The notes: generated by a model not told the origin, from the letters alone. DNA of 64,000 nt from Gilvibacter sediminis (GCF_028561565.1 NZ_JAQQTE010000001.1:1329570-1393569), one strand, 5' to 3'; positions 52,460 to 62,358 are shown, counted from the first letter of the stretch. A program made the numbers and translations.

Positions 52460-53088
52460 TGAAAGTAGCAGTATTAGATAAGAACGGAAAAGAAACCGGA
52501 AGACAAGTAACCTTGTCTAAGGAGGTTTTCGCAGTAGAGGCTAATGAGCATGCTGTTTACTTAGATGTAAAGCAATACCTAGCTAACCAGCGTCAAGGGA
52601 CTCACAAGTCTAAAGAGCGCGCTGAGATCGCAGGGTCTACTCGCAAGATCAAAAAGCAAAAAGGTACGGGTACTGCTCGTGCTGGTAGTATCAAATCTCC
52701 TGTATTTAAAGGAGGAGGTCGCATCTTCGGACCAAGACCGAGAAACTACCGCTTTAAGCTGAACAAAAACCTAAAGCGTCTGGCTCGTAAATCAGCTTTG
52801 ACGATGAAGGCTAACGATAAGGCCATCCTAGTTGTAGAGGACTTCCAAATGGATGCTCCTAAGACTCAGGAATTCTCTCAAGTGATTAAGAATCTGGGAC
52901 TTGAAAACAAAAAGTCTCTATTCGTGTTGGGAGAGTCAAATAATAACCTATATTTGTCGTCTCGTAATTTAAAAGGTGCAGAAGTTGTAACTAACTCAGA
53001 ATTAAGCACTTACAAAATTGTGAATGCAAGTAGCCTAGTGTTATTTGAAGGTTCTTTGGAAGGAATTGAAACAAACTTAAGTAAATAA
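52459..53088 (+). CDS. rplD: 50S ribosomal protein L4
   Basis: 209 residues from the ATG at 52459 ([20 protein letters not shown]); an upstream in-frame ATG at 52414 lies inside rplC and is rejected. It contains GSTRKIKKQKGTGTARAGS and GGGRIFGPRPRNYRFKLNK, the long rRNA-binding loop. L4 lines the exit tunnel and in E. coli feeds back on the S10 operon leader, which makes the structured spacer before rplC notable. Confidence 0.97.
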   Translation: MKVAVLDKNGKETGRQVTLSKEVFAVEANEHAVYLDVKQYLANQRQGTHKSKERAEIAGSTRKIKKQKGTGTARAGSIKSPVFKGGGRIFGPRPRNYRFKLNKNLKRLARKSALTMKANDKAILVVEDFQMDAPKTQEFSQVIKNLGLENKKSLFVLGESNNNLYLSSRNLKGAEVVTNSELSTYKIVNASSLVLFEGSLEGIETNLSK

Positions 53089-53094
53089 GAAGCG

Positions 53095-53385
53095 ATGAGT
53101 GTCTTAATAAAACCCATTATTACGGAAAAGGCTACTGCAGCTGTAGAAGAATTAAACGTCTACGGATTTGAGGTAGCTCCGACGGCGAATAAGGTAGAAA
53201 TTAAGAAGGCAGTTGAGGCTGCTTACGGCGTTTCTGTTACTAAAGTTCGCACAATAAATGTCCGCCCAGATCGTCGTACTCGTTATACGCGTACGGGGAT
53301 GCAAACTGGTAAAACAAATGCTTACAAAAAAGCACTTGTACAGGTGGCGGAAGGTGATACAATTGATTTTTACAGTAACATCTAG
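53095..53385 (+). CDS. rplW: 50S ribosomal protein L23
   Basis: 96 residues. SVLIKPIITEKATAAVEELN and VYGFEVAPTANKVEIKKAVE give the L23 fold, followed by the loop RPDRRTRYTRTGMQTGKTNA. It sits at the tunnel exit, where trigger factor and SRP dock. It starts 6 nt after rplD and ends 27 nt before rplB. Confidence 0.97.
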   Translation: MSVLIKPIITEKATAAVEELNVYGFEVAPTANKVEIKKAVEAAYGVSVTKVRTINVRPDRRTRYTRTGMQTGKTNAYKKALVQVAEGDTIDFYSNI

Positions 53386-53412
53386 AATTTCTAGAAAACT
53401 AAAACGACAATA

Positions 53413-54237
53413 ATGTCAGTAAGAAAATTAAAGCCTGTCACCCCAGCACAGCGATTTAGAGTAGTTAATGGTTTTGACGCCATTACTACTGACAAGCCGG
53501 AGAAAAGCCTATTGGCTCCGAAAAAACGTTCTGGGGGTAGAAACAGTCAAGGAAGAATGACCATGCGCTACAAAGGTGGTGGTCACAAAAGAAAGTATCG
53601 AATCATCGATTTTAAGAGAGACAAAGCCGGAGTTCCTGGTACTGTTGCCTCTATTCAGTATGATCCGAACAGAACCGCTTTTATCGCCCTGTTGAACTAT
53701 CAGGATGGCGAAAAGCGTTACATCATAGCCCAAAACGGCCTTAAAGTAGGACAGAACGTAGTGTCTGGTTCTAAAGTAGCTCCTGAGATCGGGAACGCTA
53801 TGCCGTTATCGGATATTCCATTAGGTACTATTATTTCATGTATTGAACTACGTCCAGGACAGGGAGCTGTTATGGCACGTAGTGCTGGTGCTTTCGCGCA
53901 GCTTATGGCTCGTGACGGAAAGTACGCTACCGTGAAATTGCCTTCTGGTGAGACCCGTTTGATTTTAGTGACTTGTATGGCAACTATCGGTGCTGTTTCT
54001 AACAGTGACCACCAGTTGTTGGTGTCTGGTAAGGCAGGACGCAGCCGTTGGTTGGGTCGTCGTCCAAGAACTAGACCAGTAGTGATGAACCCAGTCGATC
54101 ACCCAATGGGTGGTGGTGAAGGGAAGTCCTCTGGAGGTCACCCACGTTCTAGAAATGGTATTCCTGCAAAAGGATTTAGAACCCGTTCTAAGACGAAAGC
54201 GAGTAATAAGTACATTGTAGAACGTAGAAAGAAATAA
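53413..54237 (+). CDS. rplB: 50S ribosomal protein L2
   Basis: 274 residues. Motifs: [20 protein letters not shown], the central [20 protein letters not shown], and the C-terminal [20 protein letters not shown], whose His is near the peptidyl transferase centre. L2 is required for subunit joining. It is complete with the usual Lys/Arg-rich tail (YIVERRKK). Confidence 0.98.
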   Translation: MSVRKLKPVTPAQRFRVVNGFDAITTDKPEKSLLAPKKRSGGRNSQGRMTMRYKGGGHKRKYRIIDFKRDKAGVPGTVASIQYDPNRTAFIALLNYQDGEKRYIIAQNGLKVGQNVVSGSKVAPEIGNAMPLSDIPLGTIISCIELRPGQGAVMARSAGAFAQLMARDGKYATVKLPSGETRLILVTCMATIGAVSNSDHQLLVSGKAGRSRWLGRRPRTRPVVMNPVDHPMGGGEGKSSGGHPRSRNGIPAKGFRTRSKTKASNKYIVERRKK

Positions 54238-54243
54238 TAAGAT

Positions 54244-54522
54244 ATGGCACGTTCATTAAAGAAAGGACCTTACGTTCACTATAAATTAGAGAAGAAAGTT
54301 CAACAGAATGTTGAGTCGAACAAGAAAAGCGTTATCAAGACTTGGTCTCGCGCTTCTATGATCACTCCTGATTTTGTTGGTCAGACCATTGCCGTTCACA
54401 ACGGACGTCAGTTTGTTCCTGTTTACGTAACAGAGAACATGGTAGGTCATAAACTAGGAGAGTTTTCACCAACGCGTTCCTTTAGAGGTCACGCGGGGGC
54501 TAAAAACAAAGGAAAAAAATAA
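54244..54522 (+). CDS. rpsS: 30S ribosomal protein S19
   Basis: 92 residues. [40 protein letters not shown] and [20 protein letters not shown] are the S19 signatures. It is in the 30S head with S13. It is 6 nt after rplB and 6 nt before rplV. Confidence 0.98.
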   Translation: MARSLKKGPYVHYKLEKKVQQNVESNKKSVIKTWSRASMITPDFVGQTIAVHNGRQFVPVYVTENMVGHKLGEFSPTRSFRGHAGAKNKGKK

Positions 54523-54528
54523 TACGCC

Positions 54529-54936
54529 ATGGGAGTTCGTAAAAGAGAAAGAGCCGAGCAAATGAAAGAAGCCAAAAGAAACATGGCTTTTGCTAAGTTG
54601 AATAACTGCCCTACTTCCCCTCGCAAGATGCGTCTGGTAGCAGACCTGATCCGCGGAGAGAAAGTAGACAAGGCGTTGAACATATTGCGCTTCAGCCAAA
54701 AAGAAGCTGCTGGTCGTTTAGAAAAGCTTTTGCTTTCGGCCATCGCTAACTGGCAAGCCAAGAACGAAGAAGCTGACGTTGAGTCTGCAGATCTTTTTGT
54801 AAAAGAGATCCGCGTAGACAGCGCTAGCATGCTTAAGCGTTTGCGTACTGCACCGCAGGGACGCGCGCACAGAATTAGAAAACGCTCTAACCATGTAACC
54901 TTGGTACTAGGAGCAAACGATAACTCACAAAGCTAG
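54529..54936 (+). CDS. rplV: 50S ribosomal protein L22
   Basis: 135 residues, slightly long because of a charged N-terminal extension ([18 protein letters not shown]). The core has [20 protein letters not shown] and the C-terminal loop [20 protein letters not shown] that reaches into the exit tunnel. It lies between rpsS and rpsC as in all S10 groups. Confidence 0.97.
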   Translation: MGVRKRERAEQMKEAKRNMAFAKLNNCPTSPRKMRLVADLIRGEKVDKALNILRFSQKEAAGRLEKLLLSAIANWQAKNEEADVESADLFVKEIRVDSASMLKRLRTAPQGRAHRIRKRSNHVTLVLGANDNSQS

Positions 54937-54943
54937 AAAGTAA

Positions 54944-55660
54944 ATGGGACAGAAAACAAATCCAATCGGAAATCGCCTTGGAATTATCAGAGGATGGGAA
55001 TCTAACTGGTATGGTGGCCGTGATTACGGTGACAAATTGGCCGAGGATGACAAGATTAGAAAGTACGTTCACGCTCGTTTATCGAAAGCTAGTGTGTCAC
55101 GTGTAATTATTGAGCGTACGCTTAAACTTGTAACCGTTACTATCACAACGGCTCGCCCAGGTATCATTATTGGTAAGGGTGGTCAAGAGGTAGACAAGTT
55201 GAAAGAAGAGCTTAAGAAGATCACCGGGAAAGAAGTACAGATTAACATCTACGAGATCAAGAGACCAGAATTGGATGCACACCTAGTGGCTGCTAGTGTT
55301 GCTCGCCAGATCGAAAGCAGAATCTCTTACCGTCGTGCCATCAAGATGGCTATCGCTGCGGCAATGAGAATGAACGCTGAAGGAATCAAGATCCAGATTG
55401 CTGGACGTCTTAACGGTGCTGAAATGGCGCGTACGGAGTCTTACAAAGACGGCCGTATCCCATTATCGACCTTTAGAGCTGATATTGATTATGCACTAGT
55501 TGAAGCCCACACTACTTACGGTAGATTGGGTGTAAAAGTGTGGATCATGAAAGGCGAGGTATATGGAAAGAGAGAGCTATCTCCACTAGTTGGTCTTGCT
55601 AAGAAGCAAGGTAAAGGTGGCGGTGGTCGCGGAGGAAACAAATCTCGTCGCAGAAAGTAA
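54944..55660 (+). CDS. rpsC: 30S ribosomal protein S3
   Basis: 238 residues. [20 protein letters not shown] at the start, the KH domain with [20 protein letters not shown] (about 68-90) and the C-terminal [20 protein letters not shown] are characteristic. The tail is Gly/Arg/Lys-rich. S3 forms part of the mRNA entry helicase. It starts 8 nt after rplV. Confidence 0.98.
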   Translation: MGQKTNPIGNRLGIIRGWESNWYGGRDYGDKLAEDDKIRKYVHARLSKASVSRVIIERTLKLVTVTITTARPGIIIGKGGQEVDKLKEELKKITGKEVQINIYEIKRPELDAHLVAASVARQIESRISYRRAIKMAIAAAMRMNAEGIKIQIAGRLNGAEMARTESYKDGRIPLSTFRADIDYALVEAHTTYGRLGVKVWIMKGEVYGKRELSPLVGLAKKQGKGGGGRGGNKSRRRK

Positions 55661-55679
55661 TTATTAAAGACATTTAGAC

Positions 55680-56099
55680 ATGTTACAACCTAAAAGAACC
55701 AAATTCCGCAAGCAACAGAAGGGGCGCATGAAAGGCAATGCCGGACGTGGAAACCAGCTTTCTTACGGTACCTTCGGAATTAAATCTTTAGATTCTAATT
55801 TCTTGACTTCACGTCAAATAGAAGCTGCGCGTATCGCCGCTACACGTTACATGAAGCGGGAAGGACAAATGTGGATCATGATTTTCCCAGATAAGCCAAT
55901 TACCAAAAAACCACTCGAAGTACGTATGGGTAAAGGTAAAGGTGCTGTGGATCACTGGGCTGCAGTTGTTAAACCCGGTAGAGTGTTGTTTGAAGTATCA
56001 GGTGTACCATTTGAAGTTGCTAAAGAAGCACTTCGTTTGGCCGCTCAAAAGCTTCCCGTTAAAACAAAGTTCATTGTGTCCCGAGATTTTCAGGCGTAA
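55680..56099 (+). CDS. rplP: 50S ribosomal protein L16
   Basis: 139 residues. [20 protein letters not shown]-like start ([15 protein letters not shown]), [17 protein letters not shown], and [20 protein letters not shown] are the L16 signatures; the loop binds tRNA near the A site. It is 20 nt after rpsC and 11 nt before rpmC. Confidence 0.98.
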   Translation: MLQPKRTKFRKQQKGRMKGNAGRGNQLSYGTFGIKSLDSNFLTSRQIEAARIAATRYMKREGQMWIMIFPDKPITKKPLEVRMGKGKGAVDHWAAVVKPGRVLFEVSGVPFEVAKEALRLAAQKLPVKTKFIVSRDFQA

Positions 56100-56110
56100 T
56101 TAATTAAGAG

Positions 56111-56302
56111 ATGAAACAAGTAGAGATTAAAGAAGCATCTACCGCCGATCTACAAGAAAAGCTTGTAGAGTCAAAAAAGGCTTATACAGATCTTAAGATG
56201 GCTCACGCCATTTCACCGTTGGAAAATCCGATTCAGCTTAGAACGCAGCGTCGTACTATCGCTAGAATTCAGACCGAACTAACTAAAAGAGAAGTACAGT
56301 AA
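56111..56302 (+). CDS. rpmC: 50S ribosomal protein L29
   Basis: 63 residues, two helices. The N-terminal helix ([20 protein letters not shown]) and the second with [20 protein letters not shown] match L29. It lies at the tunnel exit with L23. It is co-ordinate with rplP and rpsQ, with spacers of 11 and 16 nt. Confidence 0.95.
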   Translation: MKQVEIKEASTADLQEKLVESKKAYTDLKMAHAISPLENPIQLRTQRRTIARIQTELTKREVQ

Positions 56303-56318
56303 GTACGAAAGCGGAAAG

Positions 56319-56576
56319 ATGGAAAAAAGAAATTTAAGAAAAGAGCGTATCGGGGTAGTAACCTCTAACAAGATGGAGAAATCTATCGTTGTTTCTGAGG
56401 TGAAGAAAGTAAAGCACCCGATGTACGGAAAGTTCGTACTTAAAACTAAAAAGTACGTTGCCCACGACGAGCAAAACGACTGTAACGAAGGTGATACTGT
56501 ACGTATCATGGAAACACGTCCGTTGAGTAAATCGAAGTGTTGGAGACTAGTAGAAATCATTGAAAGAGCTAAGTAA
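56319..56576 (+). CDS. rpsQ: 30S ribosomal protein S17
   Basis: 85 residues. It shows the OB-fold pattern [20 protein letters not shown], then [20 protein letters not shown] and the C-terminal [20 protein letters not shown]. It is an early 16S rRNA binder. rplN starts 2 nt after its stop. Confidence 0.98.
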   Translation: MEKRNLRKERIGVVTSNKMEKSIVVSEVKKVKHPMYGKFVLKTKKYVAHDEQNDCNEGDTVRIMETRPLSKSKCWRLVEIIERAK

Positions 56577-56578
56577 TC

Positions 56579-56947
56579 ATGGTACAACAGGAATCAAGAC
56601 TAAAAGTAGCAGACAATACAGGAGCTAAGGAAGTACTTACCATCCGTGTATTGGGAGGAACCAAGCGTCGTTATGCGTCGATTGGGGACAAGATTGTAGT
56701 TACCGTGAAAGAAGCCACTCCAAACGGTACAGTAAAGAAAGGAACCGTTTCTACCGCTGTGGTAGTACGTGTGAAGAAGGAAGTACGTCGTCCAGATGGA
56801 TCTTATATCCGTTTTGATGACAACGCTTGTGTACTGTTAAACGCTACTGGAGAAATGCGCGGAACTCGTGTATTTGGACCAGTTGCGAGAGAGCTTCGCG
56901 ATAAGCAATTCATGAAGATTGTATCATTGGCACCAGAAGTGCTTTAA
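56579..56947 (+). CDS. rplN: 50S ribosomal protein L14
   Basis: 122 residues. The start [20 protein letters not shown] is diagnostic, and [20 protein letters not shown] is the C-terminal signature. It lies at the subunit interface. It opens the spc part of the cluster, 2 nt after rpsQ, with no new promoter seen. Confidence 0.98.
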   Translation: MVQQESRLKVADNTGAKEVLTIRVLGGTKRRYASIGDKIVVTVKEATPNGTVKKGTVSTAVVVRVKKEVRRPDGSYIRFDDNACVLLNATGEMRGTRVFGPVARELRDKQFMKIVSLAPEVL

Positions 56948-56959
56948 TCGATCAGACAA

Positions 56960-57274
56960 ATGACAAAGCTGAAAATTAAAACAGGAGATAACGTAACAGT
57001 AATTGCTGGAGACCACAAAGGTTCAGAAGGTAAGGTACTACGCGTTATGGCTGATGCCAATAAAGCCATCGTTGAAGGTGTAAATCTTGTAAAGAAGCAC
57101 CAGAAGCCAAGCGCTAACAATCCTCAGGGAGGCATCGTAGAGAAAGAAGCTGCCATTCACATTTCTAACCTGTCGCTAATCGACCCTAAGTCGGGAGATG
57201 CAACACGTGTAGGATACAGAATGGATGACGGGAAAAAAGTACGTTTTTCCAAGAAATCTAATGAAGTAATTTAG
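56960..57274 (+). CDS. rplX: 50S ribosomal protein L24
   Basis: 104 residues. [20 protein letters not shown] is the KOW motif; [20 protein letters not shown] follows and the C-terminus ([20 protein letters not shown]) completes the family pattern. It is an assembly initiator of the 50S. It lies 2 nt before rplE. Confidence 0.97.
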   Translation: MTKLKIKTGDNVTVIAGDHKGSEGKVLRVMADANKAIVEGVNLVKKHQKPSANNPQGGIVEKEAAIHISNLSLIDPKSGDATRVGYRMDDGKKVRFSKKSNEVI

Positions 57275-57276
57275 TT

Positions 57277-57828
57277 ATGGGCTATACACCAAGACTTAAA
57301 GAAGAATACAGAAGCCGCGTGATGAACGCCCTTACCGATGAGTACGGGTATGCTAACGTAATGCAGGTACCAAAATTGGAGAAAATTGTAGTATCCAGAG
57401 GTATTGGTGCTGCTGTGGCTGACAAGAAACTTATCGAGTACTCGGTAGAGGAGTTGACTAACATCACAGGTCAAAAGGCAATCCAAACGATCTCTAAGAA
57501 AGACGTTGCAACCTTTAAGTTGCGTAAGGGAATGCCAATTGGAGCCATGGTTACATTGCGCGGAGAGCGCATGTACGAATTCCTTGATCGTTTGATCACA
57601 TCGGCATTGCCACGTGTTCGCGATTTCAACGGAATCAAGGCTACAGGTTTTGACGGACGTGGAAACTACTCTTTAGGAGTTACTGAGCAGATCATCTTCC
57701 CAGAGATCGACATCGACAAGGTGCGTAAGATCGAGGGGATGAACATCACTTTCGTAACCTCTGCAGAGACCGATAAAGAAGCTAAATCATTATTAACTGA
57801 ACTGGGATTACCCTTTAAAAAGAACTAA
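57277..57828 (+). CDS. rplE: 50S ribosomal protein L5
   Basis: 183 residues. It shows [60 protein letters not shown] and [17 protein letters not shown]. It binds 5S rRNA and contacts the P-site tRNA. rpsN follows 3 nt later. Confidence 0.98.
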   Translation: MGYTPRLKEEYRSRVMNALTDEYGYANVMQVPKLEKIVVSRGIGAAVADKKLIEYSVEELTNITGQKAIQTISKKDVATFKLRKGMPIGAMVTLRGERMYEFLDRLITSALPRVRDFNGIKATGFDGRGNYSLGVTEQIIFPEIDIDKVRKIEGMNITFVTSAETDKEAKSLLTELGLPFKKN

Positions 57829-57831
57829 GAG

Positions 57832-58101
57832 ATGGCTAAAGAATCAATGAAAGCCCGCGAGGTAAAAAGAGCCAAACTAGTTGCCAAATATGCTGAGAAG
57901 CGTAAGGCGTTAAAAGAGGCTGGTGATTACGAAGCATTGCAAAAGCTTCCTAAGAACGCTTCTCCAGTACGCATGCACAACCGTTGCAAGCTTACAGGAC
58001 GTCCTAAGGGTTACATGAGACAATTCGGAATTTCTCGTGTAATGTTTAGAGAAATGGCCAACAAAGGTTTGATTCCAGGAGTTCGTAAAGCAAGCTGGTA
58101 A
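57832..58101 (+). CDS. rpsN: 30S ribosomal protein S14, zinc-free long form
   Basis: 89 residues, the long (C-minus) type. The region [20 protein letters not shown] keeps only one Cys, whereas zinc-binding S14 (about 61 aa) has CxxC twice. The end [20 protein letters not shown] is diagnostic of S14. It needs no zinc. A 61-nt spacer with a hairpin separates it from rpsH. Confidence 0.97.
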   Translation: MAKESMKAREVKRAKLVAKYAEKRKALKEAGDYEALQKLPKNASPVRMHNRCKLTGRPKGYMRQFGISRVMFREMANKGLIPGVRKASW

Positions 58102-58111
58102 ACGTTTAACT

Positions 58112-58148
58112 GGTGGAAGGTCCTAAAACAAGAAAGGAAACCCTCACC
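58112..58148 (+). other. Imperfect hairpin in the rpsN-rpsH spacer
   Basis: GGTGG (58112-58116) pairs with TCACC (58144-58148, one G-U), a two-A bulge follows, GG (58119-58120) pairs with CC (58142-58143), and TCC (58121-58123) pairs with GGA (58136-58138); the loop is about 12 nt. It ends 14 nt before the rpsH ATG. It could be a ribosomal protein (S8?) feedback site; only the pairing is observed. Confidence 0.4.
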
Positions 58149-58162
58149 GCAATCAATTATAA

Positions 58163-58564
58163 ATGACAACAGATCCAATCGCAGATTATCTGACTCGTGT
58201 TAGAAATGCAGTAGCTGCCGGCCACCGTGTGGTAGAGGTACCTGCTTCTAACTTGAAAAAAGAGATCACTAAGATCCTTTTTGATCAGGGATTCATTTTA
58301 AGCTACAAATTCGAAGACAAGCAAGGTCCTCAGGGAACTATCAAGATCGCTTTGAAGTATGACAAGCTTACCAAAGATCCAGTGATCAAGAAGATTCAAA
58401 GAATTAGTAAACCAGGTCTACGTAAGTATGCCGGTGCCAACGAAATGCCTAGAGTATTGAATGGTTTAGGAATTGCAATCGTGTCTACTTCTGCGGGAGT
58501 AATGACCGGTAAGCAAGCTACTGGCCAGAATGTAGGTGGAGAGGTACTTTGTTACGTATATTAA
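58163..58564 (+). CDS. rpsH: 30S ribosomal protein S8
   Basis: 133 residues. MTTDPIADYLTRVRNAVAAG at the start, RISKPGLRKYAGANEMPRVL and GIAIVSTSAGVMTGKQATGQ near the end are S8 motifs. S8 binds 16S helix 21 and in E. coli represses the spc operon at a mimic of that helix. Here a hairpin lies just before its own gene. Confidence 0.98.
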   Translation: MTTDPIADYLTRVRNAVAAGHRVVEVPASNLKKEITKILFDQGFILSYKFEDKQGPQGTIKIALKYDKLTKDPVIKKIQRISKPGLRKYAGANEMPRVLNGLGIAIVSTSAGVMTGKQATGQNVGGEVLCYVY

Positions 58565-58579
58565 AAAGAGACTAGAACC

Positions 58580-59122
58580 ATGTCAAGAATAGGAAAAAGC
58601 CCAGTAGCAATCCCTGACGGTGTAACCGTAGAAGTAAACGGGAACGCTGTTACAGTAAAAGGGAAGTTAGGCGAGTTAACACAGGATCTGAGCGATATCA
58701 CCGTAAAGGTAGAAGACGGTCAGGTAACTGTGGAGCGTCCTTCAGATCACAAAGACCACCGCGCTAAGCACGGATTGTACCGCGCACTTATCGCCAATAT
58801 GGTGGTCGGTGTCTCAGAAGGTTGGACCAAAGAGTTGGAACTTGTAGGGGTAGGATACCGCGCAAGCAACCAGGGTCAGAAACTAGACATAGCCATCGGA
58901 TTTTCACACAACATCGTTATGGACATCGCTCCTGAGGTGAAAGTGGAAACTATTTCTGAAAAAGGAAAGAATCCGATCATCAAATTAACATCTCACGACA
59001 AACAGCTTGTTGGTCAAGTAGCAGCTAAGATCCGCAGCTACCGCAAGCCTGAGCCTTACAAAGGAAAAGGAATCAAGTTTGTCGGAGAACAAATCAGAAG
59101 AAAAGCAGGTAAATCTGCATAA
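58580..59122 (+). CDS. rplF: 50S ribosomal protein L6
   Basis: 180 residues. It shows MSRIGKSPVAIPDGVTVEVN, the HGLYRALIANMVVGVSEGWT segment, ELVGVGYRASNQGQKLDIAI and the C-terminal KGKGIKFVGEQIRRKAGKSA. It binds the 23S rRNA near the GTPase centre. It lies 15 nt after rpsH and 11 nt before rplR. Confidence 0.98.
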   Translation: MSRIGKSPVAIPDGVTVEVNGNAVTVKGKLGELTQDLSDITVKVEDGQVTVERPSDHKDHRAKHGLYRALIANMVVGVSEGWTKELELVGVGYRASNQGQKLDIAIGFSHNIVMDIAPEVKVETISEKGKNPIIKLTSHDKQLVGQVAAKIRSYRKPEPYKGKGIKFVGEQIRRKAGKSA

Positions 59123-59133
59123 ACAGTTAGGTT

Positions 59134-59484
59134 ATGGCATTATCAAAATCAGACAGAAGAGAGAGAATCCGCAACCGTATTCGCAAAACTGTTGCAGGTA
59201 CCGCACAGCGTCCTAGACTTGCTGTGTTCAGAAGTAATAAAGAGATCTATGCTCAATTGATCGACGACGTGAACGGAGTGACTATCACTGCAGCTTCATC
59301 TCGTGACAAAGGAATCAGTGGAGCAAACAAATCAGAAACTGCTAAGGCAGTGGGTGTAGCTATCGCAGAGAAAGCAGTGAAGGCTGGTCTGGAATCAGTA
59401 TCATTCGATCGCGGTGGATATCTATACCACGGAAGAGTAAAATCATTAGCCGAAGGAGCCCGTGAAGGCGGCTTAAAATTCTAA
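59134..59484 (+). CDS. rplR: 50S ribosomal protein L18
   Basis: 116 residues. [40 protein letters not shown] and the end [20 protein letters not shown] are L18 motifs. With L5 it brings 5S rRNA into the 50S subunit. rpsE starts 3 nt later. Confidence 0.98.
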   Translation: MALSKSDRRERIRNRIRKTVAGTAQRPRLAVFRSNKEIYAQLIDDVNGVTITAASSRDKGISGANKSETAKAVGVAIAEKAVKAGLESVSFDRGGYLYHGRVKSLAEGAREGGLKF

Positions 59485-59487
59485 GAT

Positions 59488-60012
59488 ATGTACAAAGATT
59501 ATAAAAACGTAGAATTAGTAAAACCAGGAGGTCTTGAGCTTAAAGATCGTTTGGTAGGCGTACAACGGGTAACTAAAGTAACCAAAGGGGGTAGAGCTTT
59601 CGGATTTTCTGCTATTGTAGTAGTAGGAGATGAGAATGGTGTAGTTGGACACGGACTTGGAAAATCTAAGGATGTGGCTAGCGCTATCGCTAAGGCTGTT
59701 GAAGACGCTAAGAAAAACTTAGTACGTATCCCATTGAACAAGGCTACATTGCCACACGAACAAAAAGGTAAATACGGCGGAGCTCGTGTAAACCTTATGC
59801 CAGCTGCTCCCGGTACCGGGGTAATCGCAGGTGGTGCAGTACGTGCAGTATTGGAAGCCGTAGGAGTACACGATGTACTTTCTAAGTCGCAAGGTTCGTC
59901 TAACCCACACAACGTGGTAAAGGCTACCTTTGATGCTTTGTTGCAAATGCGCAGCGCGCAAACTGTAGCTAAGCAGCGCGGTATTTCATTGGAAAAATTG
60001 TTTAAAGGATAA
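59488..60012 (+). CDS. rpsE: 30S ribosomal protein S5
   Basis: 174 residues. It shows [20 protein letters not shown], the double-stranded-RNA-binding [20 protein letters not shown] and [20 protein letters not shown]. It works with S4 in decoding accuracy. It ends 11 nt before rpmD. A 193-codon antisense open frame on the other strand is a shadow. Confidence 0.98.
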   Translation: MYKDYKNVELVKPGGLELKDRLVGVQRVTKVTKGGRAFGFSAIVVVGDENGVVGHGLGKSKDVASAIAKAVEDAKKNLVRIPLNKATLPHEQKGKYGGARVNLMPAAPGTGVIAGGAVRAVLEAVGVHDVLSKSQGSSNPHNVVKATFDALLQMRSAQTVAKQRGISLEKLFKG

Positions 60013-60023
60013 ATCGCACAAGA

Positions 60024-60203
60024 ATGGCAAAGATTAAAGTAACCAAAGTTCGCTCTGCAATCAACCGTACTCAGAATCAAAAGAGAACGTTGGAGGCCTT
60101 AGGCTTGCACAAGATTGGGCAAACCGTTGAGCACGAGAACACGCCAAATATTCTTGGCATGATAAACAAAGTACAACACCTGGTTTCTGTAGAAGCCAAC
60201 TAA
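60024..60203 (+). CDS. rpmD: 50S ribosomal protein L30
   Basis: 59 residues, translated by hand from ATG 60024 to TAA 60201-60203. It reads MAKIKVTKVRSAINRTQNQK and continues with LEALGLHKIGQTVEHENTPN and a C-terminal IINKV-like strand (MINKVQHLVSV), the L30 pattern. It lies between rpsE and rplO as expected in the spc group. Confidence 0.95.
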   Translation: MAKIKVTKVRSAINRTQNQKRTLEALGLHKIGQTVEHENTPNILGMINKVQHLVSVEAN

Positions 60204-60213
60204 GATATTACTC

Positions 60214-60666
60214 ATGGATTTAAGCAACTTAAAACCAGCCGAAGGTTCAGTACATGGCAAAGGCAAGCGCGTAGGACGCGGGCAAGGTTCCGGTAAAGGA
60301 GGAACTGCTACCCGTGGTCACAAAGGTGCCAAGTCACGTTCAGGATATTCTAAGAAATTAGGATTTGAAGGTGGACAAATGCCACTACAACGTCGTGTAC
60401 CTAAGTTTGGTTTCAAAAATATCAACCGTAAAGAGTACCAAGGAATCAACTTGGATACCCTACAGAAAATGGTTGACGACAAGAAGATCAAAGACAGCGT
60501 TTCAATTGAAGAATTGGTAGCGTTGCGTTTGGCTCATAAGAATGATTTAGTGAAGATTTTAGGAAGAGGAGAACTTAAAGCCAAATTGACCGTAACTGCT
60601 CACAAATTTACGGCTACTGCTAAGCAAGCTATCGAAGCTGCTGGTGGAGAAGCCATAACGCTGTAA
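60214..60666 (+). CDS. rplO: 50S ribosomal protein L15
   Basis: 150 residues. LKPAEGSVHGKGKRVGRGQG, a Gly/Lys-rich loop (GTATRGHKGAKSRSGYSKKL) and GGQMPLQRRVPKFGFKNINR are the L15 signatures. It is a late assembly protein. secY begins 13 nt after it. Confidence 0.98.
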   Translation: MDLSNLKPAEGSVHGKGKRVGRGQGSGKGGTATRGHKGAKSRSGYSKKLGFEGGQMPLQRRVPKFGFKNINRKEYQGINLDTLQKMVDDKKIKDSVSIEELVALRLAHKNDLVKILGRGELKAKLTVTAHKFTATAKQAIEAAGGEAITL

Positions 60667-60679
60667 TACATTACTAAGG

Positions 60680-62023
60680 ATGAAGTTTATTGAAACCTTA
60701 AAGAATGTTTGGAAAATAGAAGAACTGCGCAACCGCATTCTGGTTACGCTCAGTCTTTTGTTGGTGTATCGATTCGGTGCTCAAGTAGTACTTCCGAACA
60801 TCGATGCGGCACAATTGGCCGAGTTTTCTGGAAAGTTTGAAGGCGGAGGAATTGGAGCGATTCTAAACGCATTTACCGGAGGGGCTTTTGCCAACGCTTC
60901 GGTTTTTGCCTTGGGAATCATGCCGTATATCTCGGCTTCGATTGTGGTACAGCTGATGCAGATCGCAGTTCCCTATTTGCAGAAATTACAGAAAGAAGGA
61001 GAGAGTGGTCGTAAGAAGATCACGCAGATCACGCGTTGGTTGACCATCGCGATCTGTTTGGTACAAGCGCCGAGTTACCTTATTGGACTTGACGCCTTAG
61101 GTGTACCGCCAGAGGCCTATATCCTTCCAAGAGGATTTATGTTCTATTTCACTTCTGTGATCATCTTAACTACTGGGTGTGTGTTCGCTATGTGGTTGGG
61201 TGAGAAGATCACGGACAAAGGAATCGGAAACGGTATCTCGCTACTTATTATGGTGGGTATCATCGCTACGCTTCCACAATCGTTTGCACAAGAGATTAAC
61301 TCACGTTTGCAAGCTGGTGGTGGTGGAGCTATCATGATTCTTTTAGAATTGGTGATCTGGTTCCTGATCATCCTAGCATCGGTGATGCTGGTGATGGCTG
61401 TGCGGAAGATACCGGTGCAATATGCCCGCAGAACTGCAAGCGGTGGATACGAGAAGAACATCTTTGGAGCGCGTCAATTCATTCCATTGAAATTGAACGC
61501 TTCTGGAGTAATGCCGATCATCTTCGCTCAGGCGATCATGTTCGTGCCAGCTGCTTTGGCTAGTTTGTCTGAGAGTACTTGGGCAGAAAGCGTACAAGCA
61601 GAATTCAACAATCCATTTGGACTTTGGTACAACGTAGTGTTCGCAATACTAATTATTGTATTTACGTATTTCTATACGGCGATCACAGTACCGACCAACA
61701 AAATGGCTGATGATCTTAAAAGAAGCGGCGGATTCATTCCAGGGATCAAACCAGGAACGGATACAGCTGAATTCTTAGACCGAGTAATGTCACAAATTAC
61801 CTTCCCGGGTTCTTTGTTCTTGGCTGCCATTGCAGTATTTCCTGCAATCGTTCAGAACATCATGGGGATCCAACAAGGTTGGGCATTATTCTTCGGTGGT
61901 ACTTCCCTACTGATTATGGTTGGGGTGGCTATCGATACCATGCAACAAATTAATTCGTACTTACTCAACCGTCATTACGACGGATTGATGAAGTCAGGTA
62001 AAAACAGAAAAGCAGTAGCATAA
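60680..62023 (+). CDS. secY: Protein translocase subunit SecY
   Basis: 447 residues with ten hydrophobic segments. The signature [20 protein letters not shown] (TM2), [20 protein letters not shown], and [20 protein letters not shown] are SecY motifs, and the C-terminal loop with [20 protein letters not shown] carries ribosome-binding residues. SecY is the inner-membrane channel. infA starts 1 nt after its stop; the adk and map genes often found here are missing. Confidence 0.98.
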   Translation: MKFIETLKNVWKIEELRNRILVTLSLLLVYRFGAQVVLPNIDAAQLAEFSGKFEGGGIGAILNAFTGGAFANASVFALGIMPYISASIVVQLMQIAVPYLQKLQKEGESGRKKITQITRWLTIAICLVQAPSYLIGLDALGVPPEAYILPRGFMFYFTSVIILTTGCVFAMWLGEKITDKGIGNGISLLIMVGIIATLPQSFAQEINSRLQAGGGGAIMILLELVIWFLIILASVMLVMAVRKIPVQYARRTASGGYEKNIFGARQFIPLKLNASGVMPIIFAQAIMFVPAALASLSESTWAESVQAEFNNPFGLWYNVVFAILIIVFTYFYTAITVPTNKMADDLKRSGGFIPGIKPGTDTAEFLDRVMSQITFPGSLFLAAIAVFPAIVQNIMGIQQGWALFFGGTSLLIMVGVAIDTMQQINSYLLNRHYDGLMKSGKNRKAVA

Positions 62024-62024
62024 T

Positions 62025-62240
62025 ATGGCAAAACAACCGGCAATCGAACAAGACGGAAGCATCATTGAAGCATTATCTAATGCGATGTTCCGTGTAGAAT
62101 TAGAGAATGGTCACGTAGTGACGGCTCATATTTCCGGAAAGATGCGTATGCACTACATCAAGTTATTACCAGGAGATAAAGTAAAACTAGAGATGAGTCC
62201 TTACGATTTGACTAAGGCTCGGATCACCTACAGATACTAA
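62025..62240 (+). CDS. infA: Translation initiation factor IF-1
   Basis: 71 residues, an S1-type OB fold: [40 protein letters not shown] and [17 protein letters not shown] are IF-1 motifs. It occupies the A site during initiation. It follows secY directly and is followed by a 141-nt spacer with repeats and hairpins before rpmJ. Confidence 0.98.
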   Translation: MAKQPAIEQDGSIIEALSNAMFRVELENGHVVTAHISGKMRMHYIKLLPGDKVKLEMSPYDLTKARITYRY

Positions 62241-62268
62241 TATCTGATAAAAATTAGAGAGATGAATT

Positions 62269-62300
62269 GAGCTTTAATTGTTTTATTGAGAGCTTAATTG
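62269..62300 (+). repeat. Near-direct repeat in the infA-rpmJ spacer
   Basis: GAGCTTTAATTG (62269-62280) recurs as GAGCTTAATTG (62290-62300) with one base deleted. Both copies overlap the arms or loop of the hairpin at 62277-62316. Confidence 0.55.
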
Positions 62301-62316
62301 AAAAAAATAAAACAAT
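62277..62316 (+). other. Hairpin 1 in the infA-rpmJ spacer
   Basis: ATTGTTTTATT (62277-62287) pairs with AATAAAACAAT (62306-62316), a perfect 11-bp A/T stem with an 18-nt loop. No T run follows, so it is not a simple terminator. It lies upstream of rpmJ-rpsM-rpsK-rpsD-rpoA. Confidence 0.55.
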
Positions 62317-62329
62317 AAAAGCGAAATCC

Positions 62330-62358
62330 TGAATCTGAATATTTTTTTATCAGGTTCA
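62330..62358 (+). other. Hairpin 2 in the infA-rpmJ spacer
   Basis: TGAATCTGA (62330-62338) pairs with TCAGGTTCA (62350-62358) over 9 positions including one G-U; the loop is T-rich. It ends 24 nt before the rpmJ ATG. Confidence 0.5.

Noticed and set aside
59499-60080. A 193-codon frame antisense to rpsE
   Set aside because: Lies wholly over a highly conserved ribosomal gene; composition is that of a shadow frame.
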